Below, in pieces: positions 29,431-37,420 of a DNA stretch of 64,000 bases. The stretch lies in NCBI RefSeq assembly GCF_002979975.1, contig NZ_PCQD01000002.1:434001-498000 (forward strand), in the 5' to 3' direction. Under the pieces are notes generated by a model. That model was not told the origin of the DNA. It saw only the letters and a list, made by a program, of their open reading frames with translations, and did no database searches. The translations under genes were made by a program, and so were the position numbers. Positions within the stretch are counted from its first letter, which is position 1. The number at the start of each line of letters is the position of its first letter. The stretch is from Pseudomonas sp. MYb185. Lineage in GTDB: Bacteria; Pseudomonadota; Gammaproteobacteria; Pseudomonadales; Pseudomonadaceae.

Positions 29431-30623
29431 AGTCCCAGTACCACCTTGGCCAGAATATTGCGCTGAACTTCCGAGGAACCACCAAAGATGGTGTTCGCCC
29501 GGTTATACAGATGCTCCTTGAGAATGCCGCCGACATCATCTGCGCCCAGCAGCGGCAGGCCTGGCGTGGCATGCAGGGCTTCGGTATCGAATACCATGCC
29601 CGCCTCGGCCAGCGCATCGACCAGGGTGTCACTGACCTGCTGATACAGCTCGGTGCCACGGATCTTGATCAGTGACGCCTCGCCCCCGTTATCGCGCTTC
29701 TCGTCCATTGCCAGCACACCAGCGTAAGACGCCTGCTCCAGCGCCAGGAAGCGCAGCTCGAACTCACCGATACGATTGCGCATCAGCGGCTGCTCCAGCA
29801 GCGGGCGACCGTCGACCAGGGTTTCGGCGGCGTGCTTTTTCAGTCGATCCAGCACATGCCAGGCCTGGCCGACTATGGCCCCGGCAGTGCGCTCGTTCTG
29901 CAACAGGAACTTGGCATAGGTCCAGCCGGCGCCCTCTTCACCAACCAGGTTCTCGGCGGGAACGATCACATCCTCCAGCCAGACCTCGTTGACATGGTGA
30001 TAGCCGTCCATGGTGTGAATCGGCTTGACCGTCACCCCGGGGCTACGCATATCGATCAGCAGGAAGGAAATACCACTCTGCGGCTTGCCGTCGGTCCCGG
30101 TGCGCACCAGACAGAACAGCCAGTCCGCCCACTGAGCGTAGGTGGTCCAGACCTTCTGGCCGTTGACCACGTAATGGTCACCATTGCGTACTGCCCGGGT
30201 GCGCAGCCCGGCCAGATCCGAACCGGCACCGGGCTCTGAATAACCCTGGGCCCAGAACTCCTCGGTTTTGACGATACCCGGCAGGAAACGTTGTTTCTGC
30301 TGTTCGCTGCCGAAGCTATAGATGACCGGGCCAACGTACTTGACCCCAAAGGGGATGATCCAAGGACAGCCCAGCCGCGCCAGCTCATCCTCGAACACAA
30401 AGCGCTCCAGCGATGACCATTGCTGGCCGCCATATTGCTCAGGCCAATGCCCCACTGCCCAGCCCTTGCGCTCCAGCAGTTGCATCCATTGCAGATAGTC
30501 CTGGCGATCCAGAACCTGATGGCGATGGGATTTGGCCTTGAGTTCAGCCGTCATCTCATGTGCCACAAAGTGCCGAACAGCCTCGCGCAGCTGCTGCGCC
30601 TTTTCCAACAGTTGTGTACTCAT
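29427..30623 (-). CDS. Acyl-CoA dehydrogenase, large-subunit type
   Basis: A 398-residue acyl-CoA dehydrogenase with the FAD-binding GYSEPGAGSDLAGL near residue 128 and C-terminal TIFGGSSEVQRNI. It resembles PimC-like large subunits and the FadE-type chains that act on bulky CoA esters. The gene is immediately before the small-subunit gene. Together they probably form a heteromeric enzyme that introduces a double bond next to the CoA thioester of a ring-bearing or branched acid. Confidence 0.86.
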   Translation of the reverse strand: MSTQLLEKAQQLREAVRHFVAHEMTAELKAKSHRHQVLDRQDYLQWMQLLERKGWAVGHWPEQYGGQQWSSLERFVFEDELARLGCPWIIPFGVKYVGPVIYSFGSEQQKQRFLPGIVKTEEFWAQGYSEPGAGSDLAGLRTRAVRNGDHYVVNGQKVWTTYAQWADWLFCLVRTGTDGKPQSGISFLLIDMRSPGVTVKPIHTMDGYHHVNEVWLEDVIVPAENLVGEEGAGWTYAKFLLQNERTAGAIVGQAWHVLDRLKKHAAETLVDGRPLLEQPLMRNRIGEFELRFLALEQASYAGVLAMDEKRDNGGEASLIKIRGTELYQQVSDTLVDALAEAGMVFDTEALHATPGLPLLGADDVGGILKEHLYNRANTIFGGSSEVQRNILAKVVLGL

Positions 30624-30650
30624 ATTCTTTTTCTCGGGCTGTCAAAACGG

Positions 30651-30675
30651 CCCCCGCCCACGCGCCGGGCGGGGG
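30651..30675 (-). terminator. Strong hairpin between Rieske and dehydrogenase genes
   Basis: A perfect 9-bp GC stem (30651-30659 with 30667-30675) lies in the 59-bp gap inside the operon. On the minus strand it is followed by CCGTTTTG, a short T run. It may partly terminate or process the transcript, so genes after the oxygenase would be expressed less. Confidence 0.55.
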
Positions 30676-30682
30676 AGACGAA

Positions 30683-32077
30683 CTACTTGTCGAGCCCCAG
30701 GTACTTGTCCAGCGTCAGGTGGTGATGACGAATACGGCTCTCCTGGTAGCTGGCCAGGCTGACGGTGCCCTTCTTCGAGGCCTTCAGACCCTTGGTCATG
30801 GCATCGAGGTTACTCATGTCCTGATCGAATACCGGGCCCAATGCACCCAGTTCGGGAGCCTTGGAGAAGTCCAGATCATCAGGCAGCTGATTCAGCTTGG
30901 CACCTGGCGGGCAGGCTTCACCCTCCTTGTAGCGCCCCAGCAGCCAGACATCGAACAGGCAACTCTCATGGTTGTCACCATCAGGAATGGCGCGATACAC
31001 AATATTGCCGAAGTAACCCGCCCAGACCTGGGTGTTGGGGAAGATTGAATACAGAATGGCGTCCTGCAATTCGGCCAAGGTGGCTTGGGACAGGTCATCA
31101 CCGGAAGCCTCGGAGAATATCTGGCGGTTCAGCTCACCGATATACTCCCGGGTGGTCATGCCCTCGGGCAGGACGTGCTTGCTGGCATCGGAATCGGCCA
31201 TACGCCCGGACTCCTCCAGGATATCGTGCAGAATCAGCGCCTCGCTCACATCACTGAGGTTGGAGCTGGTCACCGCCATTGGTGTGACGCTGCGGCTGAT
31301 ATTGTCGCCATACATGTCGTACTGGCTGTCCACATCCCCGGTAAAGGTCATGATCTGCGGGTGGGTGGCGCGGGTATGCATGGACTCCATGAAGGCTTCC
31401 TGGGCTACCTTCCAGTTGCAGGCCATACGGCGCTGCACATGGGCAATGGATACCGAGCGATCCATGCTGTAGTCCTTGAAGTGCTCGGGCAGTACATCCA
31501 GGTGCTCGTTCAGCGGAGCGGCATCCAGATCCGGGTTGATGAATACGAAACCAGCCCAGGTATCCACCTTGACCTGCGGCAGTTTCAACTCGCAGGGGGA
31601 CATATGCTTGAAGTCCCAGACGGTGGGCATGGACTTGAACTCACCCTGTAAGTCCCAGGTAAAGCCATGGTAGGGGCAGCGCAGCTGGTTGACCGCGCCA
31701 CCACTCATGCGCAGCGCACGCCCCCGGTGCAGACAGGAGTTATGGAAGCCACGGATCACATTGTCCTGGCCACGCATGACGATGATCGACTGATTGACGA
31801 TATCGTATACCACATGATCACCCGGCTTCTGGATATCCTCGACCCGGCACACCATCTGCCATGCTTTAGTCCACAGTTTCTCGGCTTCCAGCTCATGGAA
31901 CCAGCGGGAGCTATAACGCTCTACCGACAGGTCTTCATCGGTAAAGCCCGGATGATTGGACTGCAGCCGATCAGGTACCGGCACCTTCTCCTGCTCGAGC
32001 AACTGCTGGAACAGATTCGGGTTACCGACATCCTCCGGCGGCAACACAGTGAACTTGGCTTGTTTGAGATTGGTCAT
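30683..32077 (-). CDS. Rieske non-heme iron oxygenase alpha subunit 1
   Basis: A 464-residue ring-hydroxylating-type oxygenase. The Rieske cluster ligands are C115, H117, C134 and H137. The mononuclear iron site has H234 and H239, preceded by E231 at the position of the bridging acidic residue (usually Asp). The long C-terminal region has extra helices. It would insert oxygen into the substrate using the reductase two dehydrogenase genes and one ligase gene downstream. No beta subunit gene is adjacent, suggesting an alpha-only enzyme. Product unknown. Confidence 0.9.
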   Translation of the reverse strand: MTNLKQAKFTVLPPEDVGNPNLFQQLLEQEKVPVPDRLQSNHPGFTDEDLSVERYSSRWFHELEAEKLWTKAWQMVCRVEDIQKPGDHVVYDIVNQSIIVMRGQDNVIRGFHNSCLHRGRALRMSGGAVNQLRCPYHGFTWDLQGEFKSMPTVWDFKHMSPCELKLPQVKVDTWAGFVFINPDLDAAPLNEHLDVLPEHFKDYSMDRSVSIAHVQRRMACNWKVAQEAFMESMHTRATHPQIMTFTGDVDSQYDMYGDNISRSVTPMAVTSSNLSDVSEALILHDILEESGRMADSDASKHVLPEGMTTREYIGELNRQIFSEASGDDLSQATLAELQDAILYSIFPNTQVWAGYFGNIVYRAIPDGDNHESCLFDVWLLGRYKEGEACPPGAKLNQLPDDLDFSKAPELGALGPVFDQDMSNLDAMTKGLKASKKGTVSLASYQESRIRHHHLTLDKYLGLDK

Positions 32078-32115
32078 GCTCTTGCCCTCTTTATTTTTAT
32101 AGGTAAGGCCAGTAG

Positions 32116-33267
32116 TTATGGCGCTTCCAGAATGGTGACGGCACTGACACCAGGCGCACCGTATACATGGGTATAACCAAGGCGTGGGGCACCGGGAACC
32201 TGGCGCTGTCCAGCCTGTTGACGCAGCTGCTGGCAGACTTCCACTACCTGCCGCAGTCCGGAGGCGCCCACCGGCTCACCGTTGGCCAGACATCCGCCAT
32301 CGGTGTTCACTGGCAAGCGCCCACCAATATCCGTAGCTCCCTCGCGCAGCAACCACTCCTGTTCGCCATGCTCACAGAAGCCGTTTTCCGCCAGGTGAAT
32401 GATCTCCGAGCCGCTGTCGGTATCCTGCAACTGGATGACATCGATATCCTCCGGACCCACTCCCGCCTCCTCGTAAGCCGCACGGGATGCGGTTACTGTG
32501 GGGGCCGGAGCCATCTCGGCAGCCAATGCGGGACTGAATACCTCGAAGGAGCCGTGGTGACGGGTACGCATCACCGCAGCCCGTACCAGCACCGGTCGGT
32601 CGGTATAACGATGCGCCTCACTGGCACGGCACAGCACCAGGGCGGCACCGCCTTCAGCAGGATTACAGAACATGTACTTGCGCAGCGGCAGATTGACCGG
32701 CATCGACTGGGCAATTTCTTCGTAGCTCAGCTCCCGTTGCCGCCAGGCATGGGGAGTAATGGCGCCATTACGGAAGGCGCGTTGAGCGACCCGCACCAGC
32801 GTTTCCTCGGAAATGCCATGCTCATGCATATAACGCTGGGTCTTCAGGGCAAAGAACTGAGTGGTGAGCATCAGGCCGGATTCGCCGTACCAATCCTCCA
32901 GTCCCCAGTCCGCCGGCTTCGGATTGAAAGCACCCCGGGGATGCTTGTCAAAACCCACCGCGACACCAATATCCGCCGTCCCCGCGCGCAGGGCCGAGAC
33001 TACGCTGGCCAACGCACTGCCGCCGGTGGCACAACCATTGGCCACATTGATAAAGGGCAGGCCGGTCAGGCCCAGATGGTTGGACAGAGCATCGGCATTA
33101 CCTGCGTCCTGGCTGCCGCCGTAGGCTATCCCCACCTGATCCCAGCTGACATTGGCATCCTGCAGAGCCTGACGCACGGCATAGGCTCCCTGCGCCTGGC
33201 CGGACATACCGTCAGTCCGACCGAAGGGGTGCATACCGATACCGATGATTGCAATCTGTTCCATCAT
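32116..33267 (-). CDS. Thiolase-fold protein (lipid-transfer/SCP2-thiolase-like), altered active site
   Basis: A 383-residue thiolase-superfamily protein. The N-terminal cysteine is kept (C79 in VANGCATGG). The usual GHPxGxSG His is replaced by Glu (GEPVGASG, residues 330-337), and the final CxG motif reads YGAPG. It is therefore unlikely to be a normal thiolase. Such proteins pair with DUF35 partners and, in bile-acid and sterol side-chain degradation, act as retro-aldolases. It overlaps the DUF35 gene by 4 bp. Substrate not known. Confidence 0.82.
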   Translation of the reverse strand: MMEQIAIIGIGMHPFGRTDGMSGQAQGAYAVRQALQDANVSWDQVGIAYGGSQDAGNADALSNHLGLTGLPFINVANGCATGGSALASVVSALRAGTADIGVAVGFDKHPRGAFNPKPADWGLEDWYGESGLMLTTQFFALKTQRYMHEHGISEETLVRVAQRAFRNGAITPHAWRQRELSYEEIAQSMPVNLPLRKYMFCNPAEGGAALVLCRASEAHRYTDRPVLVRAAVMRTRHHGSFEVFSPALAAEMAPAPTVTASRAAYEEAGVGPEDIDVIQLQDTDSGSEIIHLAENGFCEHGEQEWLLREGATDIGGRLPVNTDGGCLANGEPVGASGLRQVVEVCQQLRQQAGQRQVPGAPRLGYTHVYGAPGVSAVTILEAP

Positions 33268-33719
33268 TGTTTCTCCTGGGCCGCAGGACCGGCGGCAGGT
33301 GCAAAGGCAAAGGTACGCAGCAAGTGGCCCTCTTTCTGGCCGTAATCGACCTCTACCAGTTGCATGGGCATGCCGATGTGCAGCTGTTGCGGATCAGCAC
33401 AGGTCAGACGACTCTCCACCTTGAGGCCACAGGACAGCTGCACATAACCCACCCCATAGGGCTGGAAGTCCTCACTGGACTCGCCGCTGTTATAGGGCGA
33501 CTTGGGAAGAAACCCCTGCACCGTCCATGACCACAGCTCACCCCGGTTGCCCAGCACACATTCGCCGAGTTCAGTTCCACAACAACGAGTGCAACTGCTG
33601 GTCGCCGGAAAATAATGCTCTCCGCAGGACTGGCAGCGGCTGCCAAGCAATACCGGCCCCGCCTCGCTCCGACTCAGCAGATGCCCGGTCACATGCTGCA
33701 TAGATAGACTACCGCTCAT
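33264..33719 (-). CDS. DUF35 OB-fold zinc-ribbon partner of thiolase-fold protein
   Basis: A 151-residue protein. The N-terminal zinc ribbon has two CxxC-like pairs (CQSCGEHYFPATSSCTRCCG). The OB-fold C-terminal part fits DUF35. Members bind CoA esters and form complexes with thiolase-fold aldolases or with synthases. It is translationally coupled to the thiolase-fold gene and leads the operon 33,719-24,794. The ATG is preceded by AGGAT. Confidence 0.85.
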   Translation of the reverse strand: MSGSLSMQHVTGHLLSRSEAGPVLLGSRCQSCGEHYFPATSSCTRCCGTELGECVLGNRGELWSWTVQGFLPKSPYNSGESSEDFQPYGVGYVQLSCGLKVESRLTCADPQQLHIGMPMQLVEVDYGQKEGHLLRTFAFAPAAGPAAQEKQ

Positions 33720-33738
33720 ATATCCAATCCTGTTTTCT

Positions 33739-33762
33739 TTAAACCAACCAGATTGTTTTTAT
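33739..33762. promoter_or_regulatory. Shared palindromic operator, site 2
   Basis: TTAAAC (33739-33744), 10 bp, GTTTTTAT (33755-33762). It is only 19 bp upstream of the DUF35 start codon, so a bound protein would block elongation or overlap the promoter. It lies in the short spacer between the TetR gene and the operon it may control. Confidence 0.6.
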
Positions 33763-33774
33763 AAATCCAAATAA

Positions 33775-33795
33775 GCCACCTTAATCTCAGGTGGC
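33775..33795 (-). terminator. Hairpin at the TetR gene end
   Basis: A 6-bp stem (33775-33780 with 33790-33795) with a 9-nt loop overlaps the TetR stop codon. On the minus strand it is followed by TTATTTGGATTT, moderately T-rich. Modest candidate terminator. Confidence 0.42.
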
Positions 33796-34503
33796 AACTA
33801 CCTGCTGCTGCCGCGCCTGATAGACCCGCTCGAACTGCGCCATGGCGGTTTCCACCAGCAGACCATGCAAGCGCTCCAGACGGTCGCCCTGCAGATAGGG
33901 TGCCGGGTTCATCGCCACGCCCTGCAATGAATGCATGATCAGGTCACGCAGCGCCTCACCTACCTCCCGCAGATCTTCATCAGCCCAGATCGGGAAGCGG
34001 GTCACCATGCTCTGCGACATCCGCTCATCCAGCGAGTTTTCCAGCGGTCCCATGACCTCCTGCAACTGCTCATCGGTACGCGCGCCACGAACCAGTTCCT
34101 GGAAGGCCAGGAAAGACGGTTTCATGTAATAACTCTGCAGAGTAGTAATGGTGTCACGCATGTTCTCTGCAGTTGGGAAAGTACCCGATTTCTGCGTCAC
34201 CCCACGAATCGCCTCGTCGTACTCCTTTACCCGGATATCCGTGATGTGCTCGGCAGCCGCATTGAACACCTCGGCGCGGGACTTGAAATGGTGGGTCATG
34301 GCACCCCGGGACACGCCTGCCTGCTTGGCGATCTTTTCCGTGGTGGTCTGGCTGTAACCAATATTGACCAAGCACTTCATGGTCGCATCCAGAATATGCA
34401 TGCGCATCAAATGGCTTTTTTCCGCCTGCCAACTACCATGACCCGCCCGGGAGCGGCGCGCAGGACGAGCAGCAGGTTTGACGGTTGCATTCTGGCTTTC
34501 CAT
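33787..34503 (-). CDS. TetR-family transcriptional regulator, candidate cluster repressor
   Basis: A 238-residue regulator. The helix-turn-helix TTEKIAKQAGVSRGAMTHHF starts near residue 50, after an Arg/Ala/Pro-rich N-terminal tail. The C-terminal ligand-binding domain is helical with no recognised ligand. AAAGGAAG precedes the ATG at 34503, favoured over a GTG at 34542. It is the only regulator inside the cluster. A weak copy of the shared palindrome lies upstream (34574-34597), consistent with autoregulation. It is the best candidate to bind all eight operator sites, but this is inference. Confidence 0.88.
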   Translation of the reverse strand: MESQNATVKPAARPARRSRAGHGSWQAEKSHLMRMHILDATMKCLVNIGYSQTTTEKIAKQAGVSRGAMTHHFKSRAEVFNAAAEHITDIRVKEYDEAIRGVTQKSGTFPTAENMRDTITTLQSYYMKPSFLAFQELVRGARTDEQLQEVMGPLENSLDERMSQSMVTRFPIWADEDLREVGEALRDLIMHSLQGVAMNPAPYLQGDRLERLHGLLVETAMAQFERVYQARQQQVVAT

Positions 34504-34573
34504 AGTTCTTCCTTTCACCTGGTCTTTGGCCATAACTGACACAATTCAACGGATTGGCTTGCAGTATAGACCA

Positions 34574-34597
34574 AAAAACAAACAAACAGTTCTTTTA
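34574..34597. promoter_or_regulatory. Degenerate operator upstream of TetR gene
   Basis: AAAAAC (34574-34579), 9 bp, then GTTCTTTTA (34589-34597). It differs from the eight clear sites by a one-base shorter spacer and an interrupted T run. It lies 70 bp upstream of the TetR start, so it is a possible weak autoregulatory site. Confidence 0.35.
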
Positions 34598-34608
34598 TTT
34601 CAAGAGGG

Positions 34609-35385
34609 TCACGTCAGTTTCACCGAATGCCCGGCATCAACGGTAATCACGCTGCCGCTCATGTAGGTAGAGGCCGAGCTGGCCAATAGCAGCAACGGAC
34701 CGTTCAGCTCTTCATGTCGCCCCAGGCGCTGGATCGGCAACGCCGCAATCTCCCGCTTTCCAGCTTCCGATTCGTAGAACGGATTGGTCATTTCACTCGG
34801 GAAATAACCTGGAGCCAACGCATTGACACGAATACCGTAGGGCATCAGATCCAGCGCCATATACTGGGTCATATGGATCACTCCGGCCTTGGTGGTACCG
34901 TAGTTGATAAATTGCGGGCGGGCCAGGTGGCCGAGAATCGAGGCAATATTGATGATGCTGCCCGGCTTGCCTGCAGCAATCAGGCGCTTGGCCATTTCCT
35001 GGGCTACATAGAAAGGCCCGGACAGGTTGGCATCCACCAACGAAGTCCACTGTTCGCGGGTCATTTCCTCGAACGCAGTGGGGTTGGACAAACCCGCATT
35101 ATTGATCAGCACATCCACCGGGCCACATTGCTGCTGGATGCAGGCAAAGCCGTCCTTGATACTATCCGGGTCGGTTACGTCCATGCTCAGAGCCAGCGCC
35201 TGCCCCCCCTGATCACGAATACCTCGCGCTACCGACTCAACCGGCTCCAGCCGGCGGCCAACGCACACCACGGTAGCGCCAGCGCGTGACAGCACCCCGG
35301 CAAAGTGCTTACCCAGACCACTGCCGGCACCGGTTACCAATGCTACTCGCCCCGCAAGAGAAAACTGTTCAACAATATCTTTCAT
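34609..35385 (-). CDS. Short-chain dehydrogenase/reductase (SDR 1)
   Basis: A 258-residue classical SDR. The cofactor motif TGAGSGLG starts near residue 19, followed by NNAG, the catalytic Ser in INIASILG and YxxxK (YGTTK). It is intact and would interconvert a hydroxyl and a ketone with NAD(P). It is the last gene of the 2-oxo acid dehydrogenase operon, so it may act on a product of that step. No signal peptide. Confidence 0.88.
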   Translation of the reverse strand: MKDIVEQFSLAGRVALVTGAGSGLGKHFAGVLSRAGATVVCVGRRLEPVESVARGIRDQGGQALALSMDVTDPDSIKDGFACIQQQCGPVDVLINNAGLSNPTAFEEMTREQWTSLVDANLSGPFYVAQEMAKRLIAAGKPGSIINIASILGHLARPQFINYGTTKAGVIHMTQYMALDLMPYGIRVNALAPGYFPSEMTNPFYESEAGKREIAALPIQRLGRHEELNGPLLLLASSASTYMSGSVITVDAGHSVKLT

Positions 35386-35417
35386 TTATAATTACTCTCT
35401 TATTTTCTGCCCGGTCT

Positions 35418-36173
35418 TTAAATCAACTGTTCTGGATGTTCCAGCTGGCTGGCATAGAAGTGGCAGAAGCGTGCTGCATCAGCACCGTTGATCACCCGAT
35501 GGTCATAGCTCAACGACAGGGGGATAAAGCGTCGGGTGGTTACCTCACCATCCACCATCACCACCCGTTCGAACTCACTGGTGATCCCCAGAATGGCTAC
35601 TTCCGGCGCATTTATGATGGGCGTGAACGATGTACCCCCGATCGATCCGAGGGAGCTGATGGTCATGCAACCACCGGACATCTCACCGATCGGTAGCCCC
35701 TTGGTACGTGCCCGTGTTGCCTTGTCGACCAGCTCATCGGTCAATTCGCTGAGGGACTTCTTATCTGCATCCCTAATCACCGGCACCAGCAAGCCCCGGT
35801 CGGTTTCCACCGCAATGCCGATGTTGAAATACTGCTTCATCACCAGATGCTTGCCATCGGCGGACAGAGAAGAGTTGAATACCGGAAACGCCTTCAGGCT
35901 ATTGACCAGCGCCTTGACCAGAAACGGCAGCGGTGTCAGCTTGCGGCCGATTTCACGACCATAATCCCGGCGGAATTGATTGAGCGCATCCACTGATGCC
36001 TCGTCGTTATGGGTCACATGGGGAATCTGCGCCCAGTTGCGCGCCAGAAAGGCCCCCGCATACTGCTGGTGGCGGGATACCTCAGCCAGTTCGAATTCAC
36101 CGAACTGACTGAAGTCCACCTCCGGCATGGGCGGCAAGGTCGCCGGCCAGACCTTGGTGGGTACGCTGCTCAT
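35418..36173 (-). CDS. 2-oxo acid dehydrogenase acyltransferase (E2) catalytic domain only
   Basis: A 251-residue E2 catalytic core with no lipoyl or peripheral-subunit-binding domain. The chain starts directly with the core after about 20 residues. Near the C terminus DHRVINGADAARF carries the active-site His, with Asn in the place of Asp. That is the same exchange known in Azotobacter/Pseudomonas E2p, so it is not a defect. The lipoyl domain is encoded separately by the preceding gene, whose TGA shares one base with this ATG. It would transfer an acyl group from lipoamide to CoA. Confidence 0.87.
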   Translation of the reverse strand: MSSVPTKVWPATLPPMPEVDFSQFGEFELAEVSRHQQYAGAFLARNWAQIPHVTHNDEASVDALNQFRRDYGREIGRKLTPLPFLVKALVNSLKAFPVFNSSLSADGKHLVMKQYFNIGIAVETDRGLLVPVIRDADKKSLSELTDELVDKATRARTKGLPIGEMSGGCMTISSLGSIGGTSFTPIINAPEVAILGITSEFERVVMVDGEVTTRRFIPLSLSYDHRVINGADAARFCHFYASQLEHPEQLI

Positions 36174-36403
36174 CAGACCAGCTCCCCGATCACGGTACCT
36201 ACATCGTAGGTTTCGCCCGCTTCCTTCAGGATGCGCAGGGTACCGTCAGCCGGCGCTTCGATCTCCTGCACAGACTTCTCGCTTTCCAGTGCATACAGAA
36301 TATCGCCCTTGCTCACTGTGGCCCCATCAGCCACCAACCATTCGGTCAGCAACGCCTCGTTTACAGAAAAGCCCAGCTTGGGAAGAAGAATTTCAGTAGC
36401 CAT
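36173..36403 (-). CDS. Stand-alone lipoyl domain protein
   Basis: A 76-residue protein consisting of a single lipoyl/biotinyl domain. The lipoylated lysine lies in the ESEKSVQEI turn, near residue 43, and the flanking beta strands are complete. In most complexes this domain is fused to E2. Here it lies between the E1-beta and E2-core genes and must act as a mobile acyl carrier between them. It depends on lipoate ligation or LipB/LipA supplied elsewhere in the genome. Confidence 0.87.
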   Translation of the reverse strand: MATEILLPKLGFSVNEALLTEWLVADGATVSKGDILYALESEKSVQEIEAPADGTLRILKEAGETYDVGTVIGELV

Positions 36404-36424
36404 AAGATCATTCCATTCTGTTTT

Positions 36425-37420
36425 TTATTTAAGCACGTCAAGCACGGCATCGGTAATACGCCGCTTGGTCGGGATAAACTCGTCTTCCAGCGCCTTGGAG
36501 AAAGGTACCGGCGAGCGCGCCGCACCCACCCGGGCAACAGGTGCCTTGAGCTGACCAAACAGCTCCTTATGCACCCGGGTGGCGATTTCCGCGCCGACGC
36601 CGAAGTCCACCTGGGCCTCATGAGCGACTACCAAACGACCAGTCTTGGCCACCGAGTTCAATATGGTGTCCATATCCAGCGGCGAGATGGTGCGCAGATC
36701 GATCACTTCGACCGAGATATCCTGCTTCTCCAGCTCCTGAGCTACCTGATTCACTTCCACCATGGTGCGGCTGTAGCTGACGATGGTCACATGGCTGCCC
36801 TGGCGCACTACCTTGGCCTTGCCCAGCGGAATCCGTTCACCCTGCACCGGTGCATCGCCCATGGCGAAATACAGCGGCAGCCCCTCGATGAACAGACAGG
36901 GATCGTCGTCAAAGATGCAGGACAGCAACAGGCCGTAGGCATCCGCCGGGTTCGACGGTGCCACCACTTTCATACCGGCGGTATGGGCGAACCAGGCCTC
37001 CAGGTAATCCGCATGCTGCCCTCCGGTACCAAAGCCGGCACCAGTGGTGGTGCGGATGGTCAACGGCACGTTGGTCTGCCCACCGGTCATGAAACGCAGT
37101 TTGGCTGCATGGTTTACCACCTGATCCATCGCCACGGTGATGAAGTTCATCAGCATGATTTCCGCCACCGGACGCATGCCGGCCAGCGCTGCACCCACCG
37201 CCGCACCCATGATCGCCTGTTCAGCGATAGGGGTGGACTTGACCCGGTCAGTGCCAAAGGCCTCGGACAAGCCGGCGGTGCACTTGAACACCCCGCCCCC
37301 CTCCCGATCGGCAATATCCTCACCCAGGGTAACGACGGTCTCATCCAGCGCCATGGCGTCATGCATCGCCAGGTTGATGGCCTGGGACATATTCATGCGT
37401 TCTTTCTTCACTTCGCTCAT
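36425..37420 (-). CDS. 2-oxo acid dehydrogenase E1 beta subunit
   Basis: A 331-residue transketolase-like chain. The conserved start has LGEDIADREGGGVF near residue 35. TGGQTNVPLTIRTTTG follows near residue 110, and the C-terminal transketolase domain carries VVAHEAQVDFGVGAEIA. It pairs with the E1 alpha gene, whose stop overlaps its start (ATGA). It resembles pyruvate/acetoin/branched-chain E1 beta subunits without matching one clearly. No E3 gene is present here. Confidence 0.9.
   Translation of the reverse strand: MSEVKKERMNMSQAINLAMHDAMALDETVVTLGEDIADREGGGVFKCTAGLSEAFGTDRVKSTPIAEQAIMGAAVGAALAGMRPVAEIMLMNFITVAMDQVVNHAAKLRFMTGGQTNVPLTIRTTTGAGFGTGGQHADYLEAWFAHTAGMKVVAPSNPADAYGLLLSCIFDDDPCLFIEGLPLYFAMGDAPVQGERIPLGKAKVVRQGSHVTIVSYSRTMVEVNQVAQELEKQDISVEVIDLRTISPLDMDTILNSVAKTGRLVVAHEAQVDFGVGAEIATRVHKELFGQLKAPVARVGAARSPVPFSKALEDEFIPTKRRITDAVLDVLK

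Noticed and set aside
35418-36173. Asn in place of Asp in the E2 active-site motif, first read as an inactive enzyme
   Set aside because: The same HRVING form is known in active Azotobacter/Pseudomonas E2p, so it is a normal variant.
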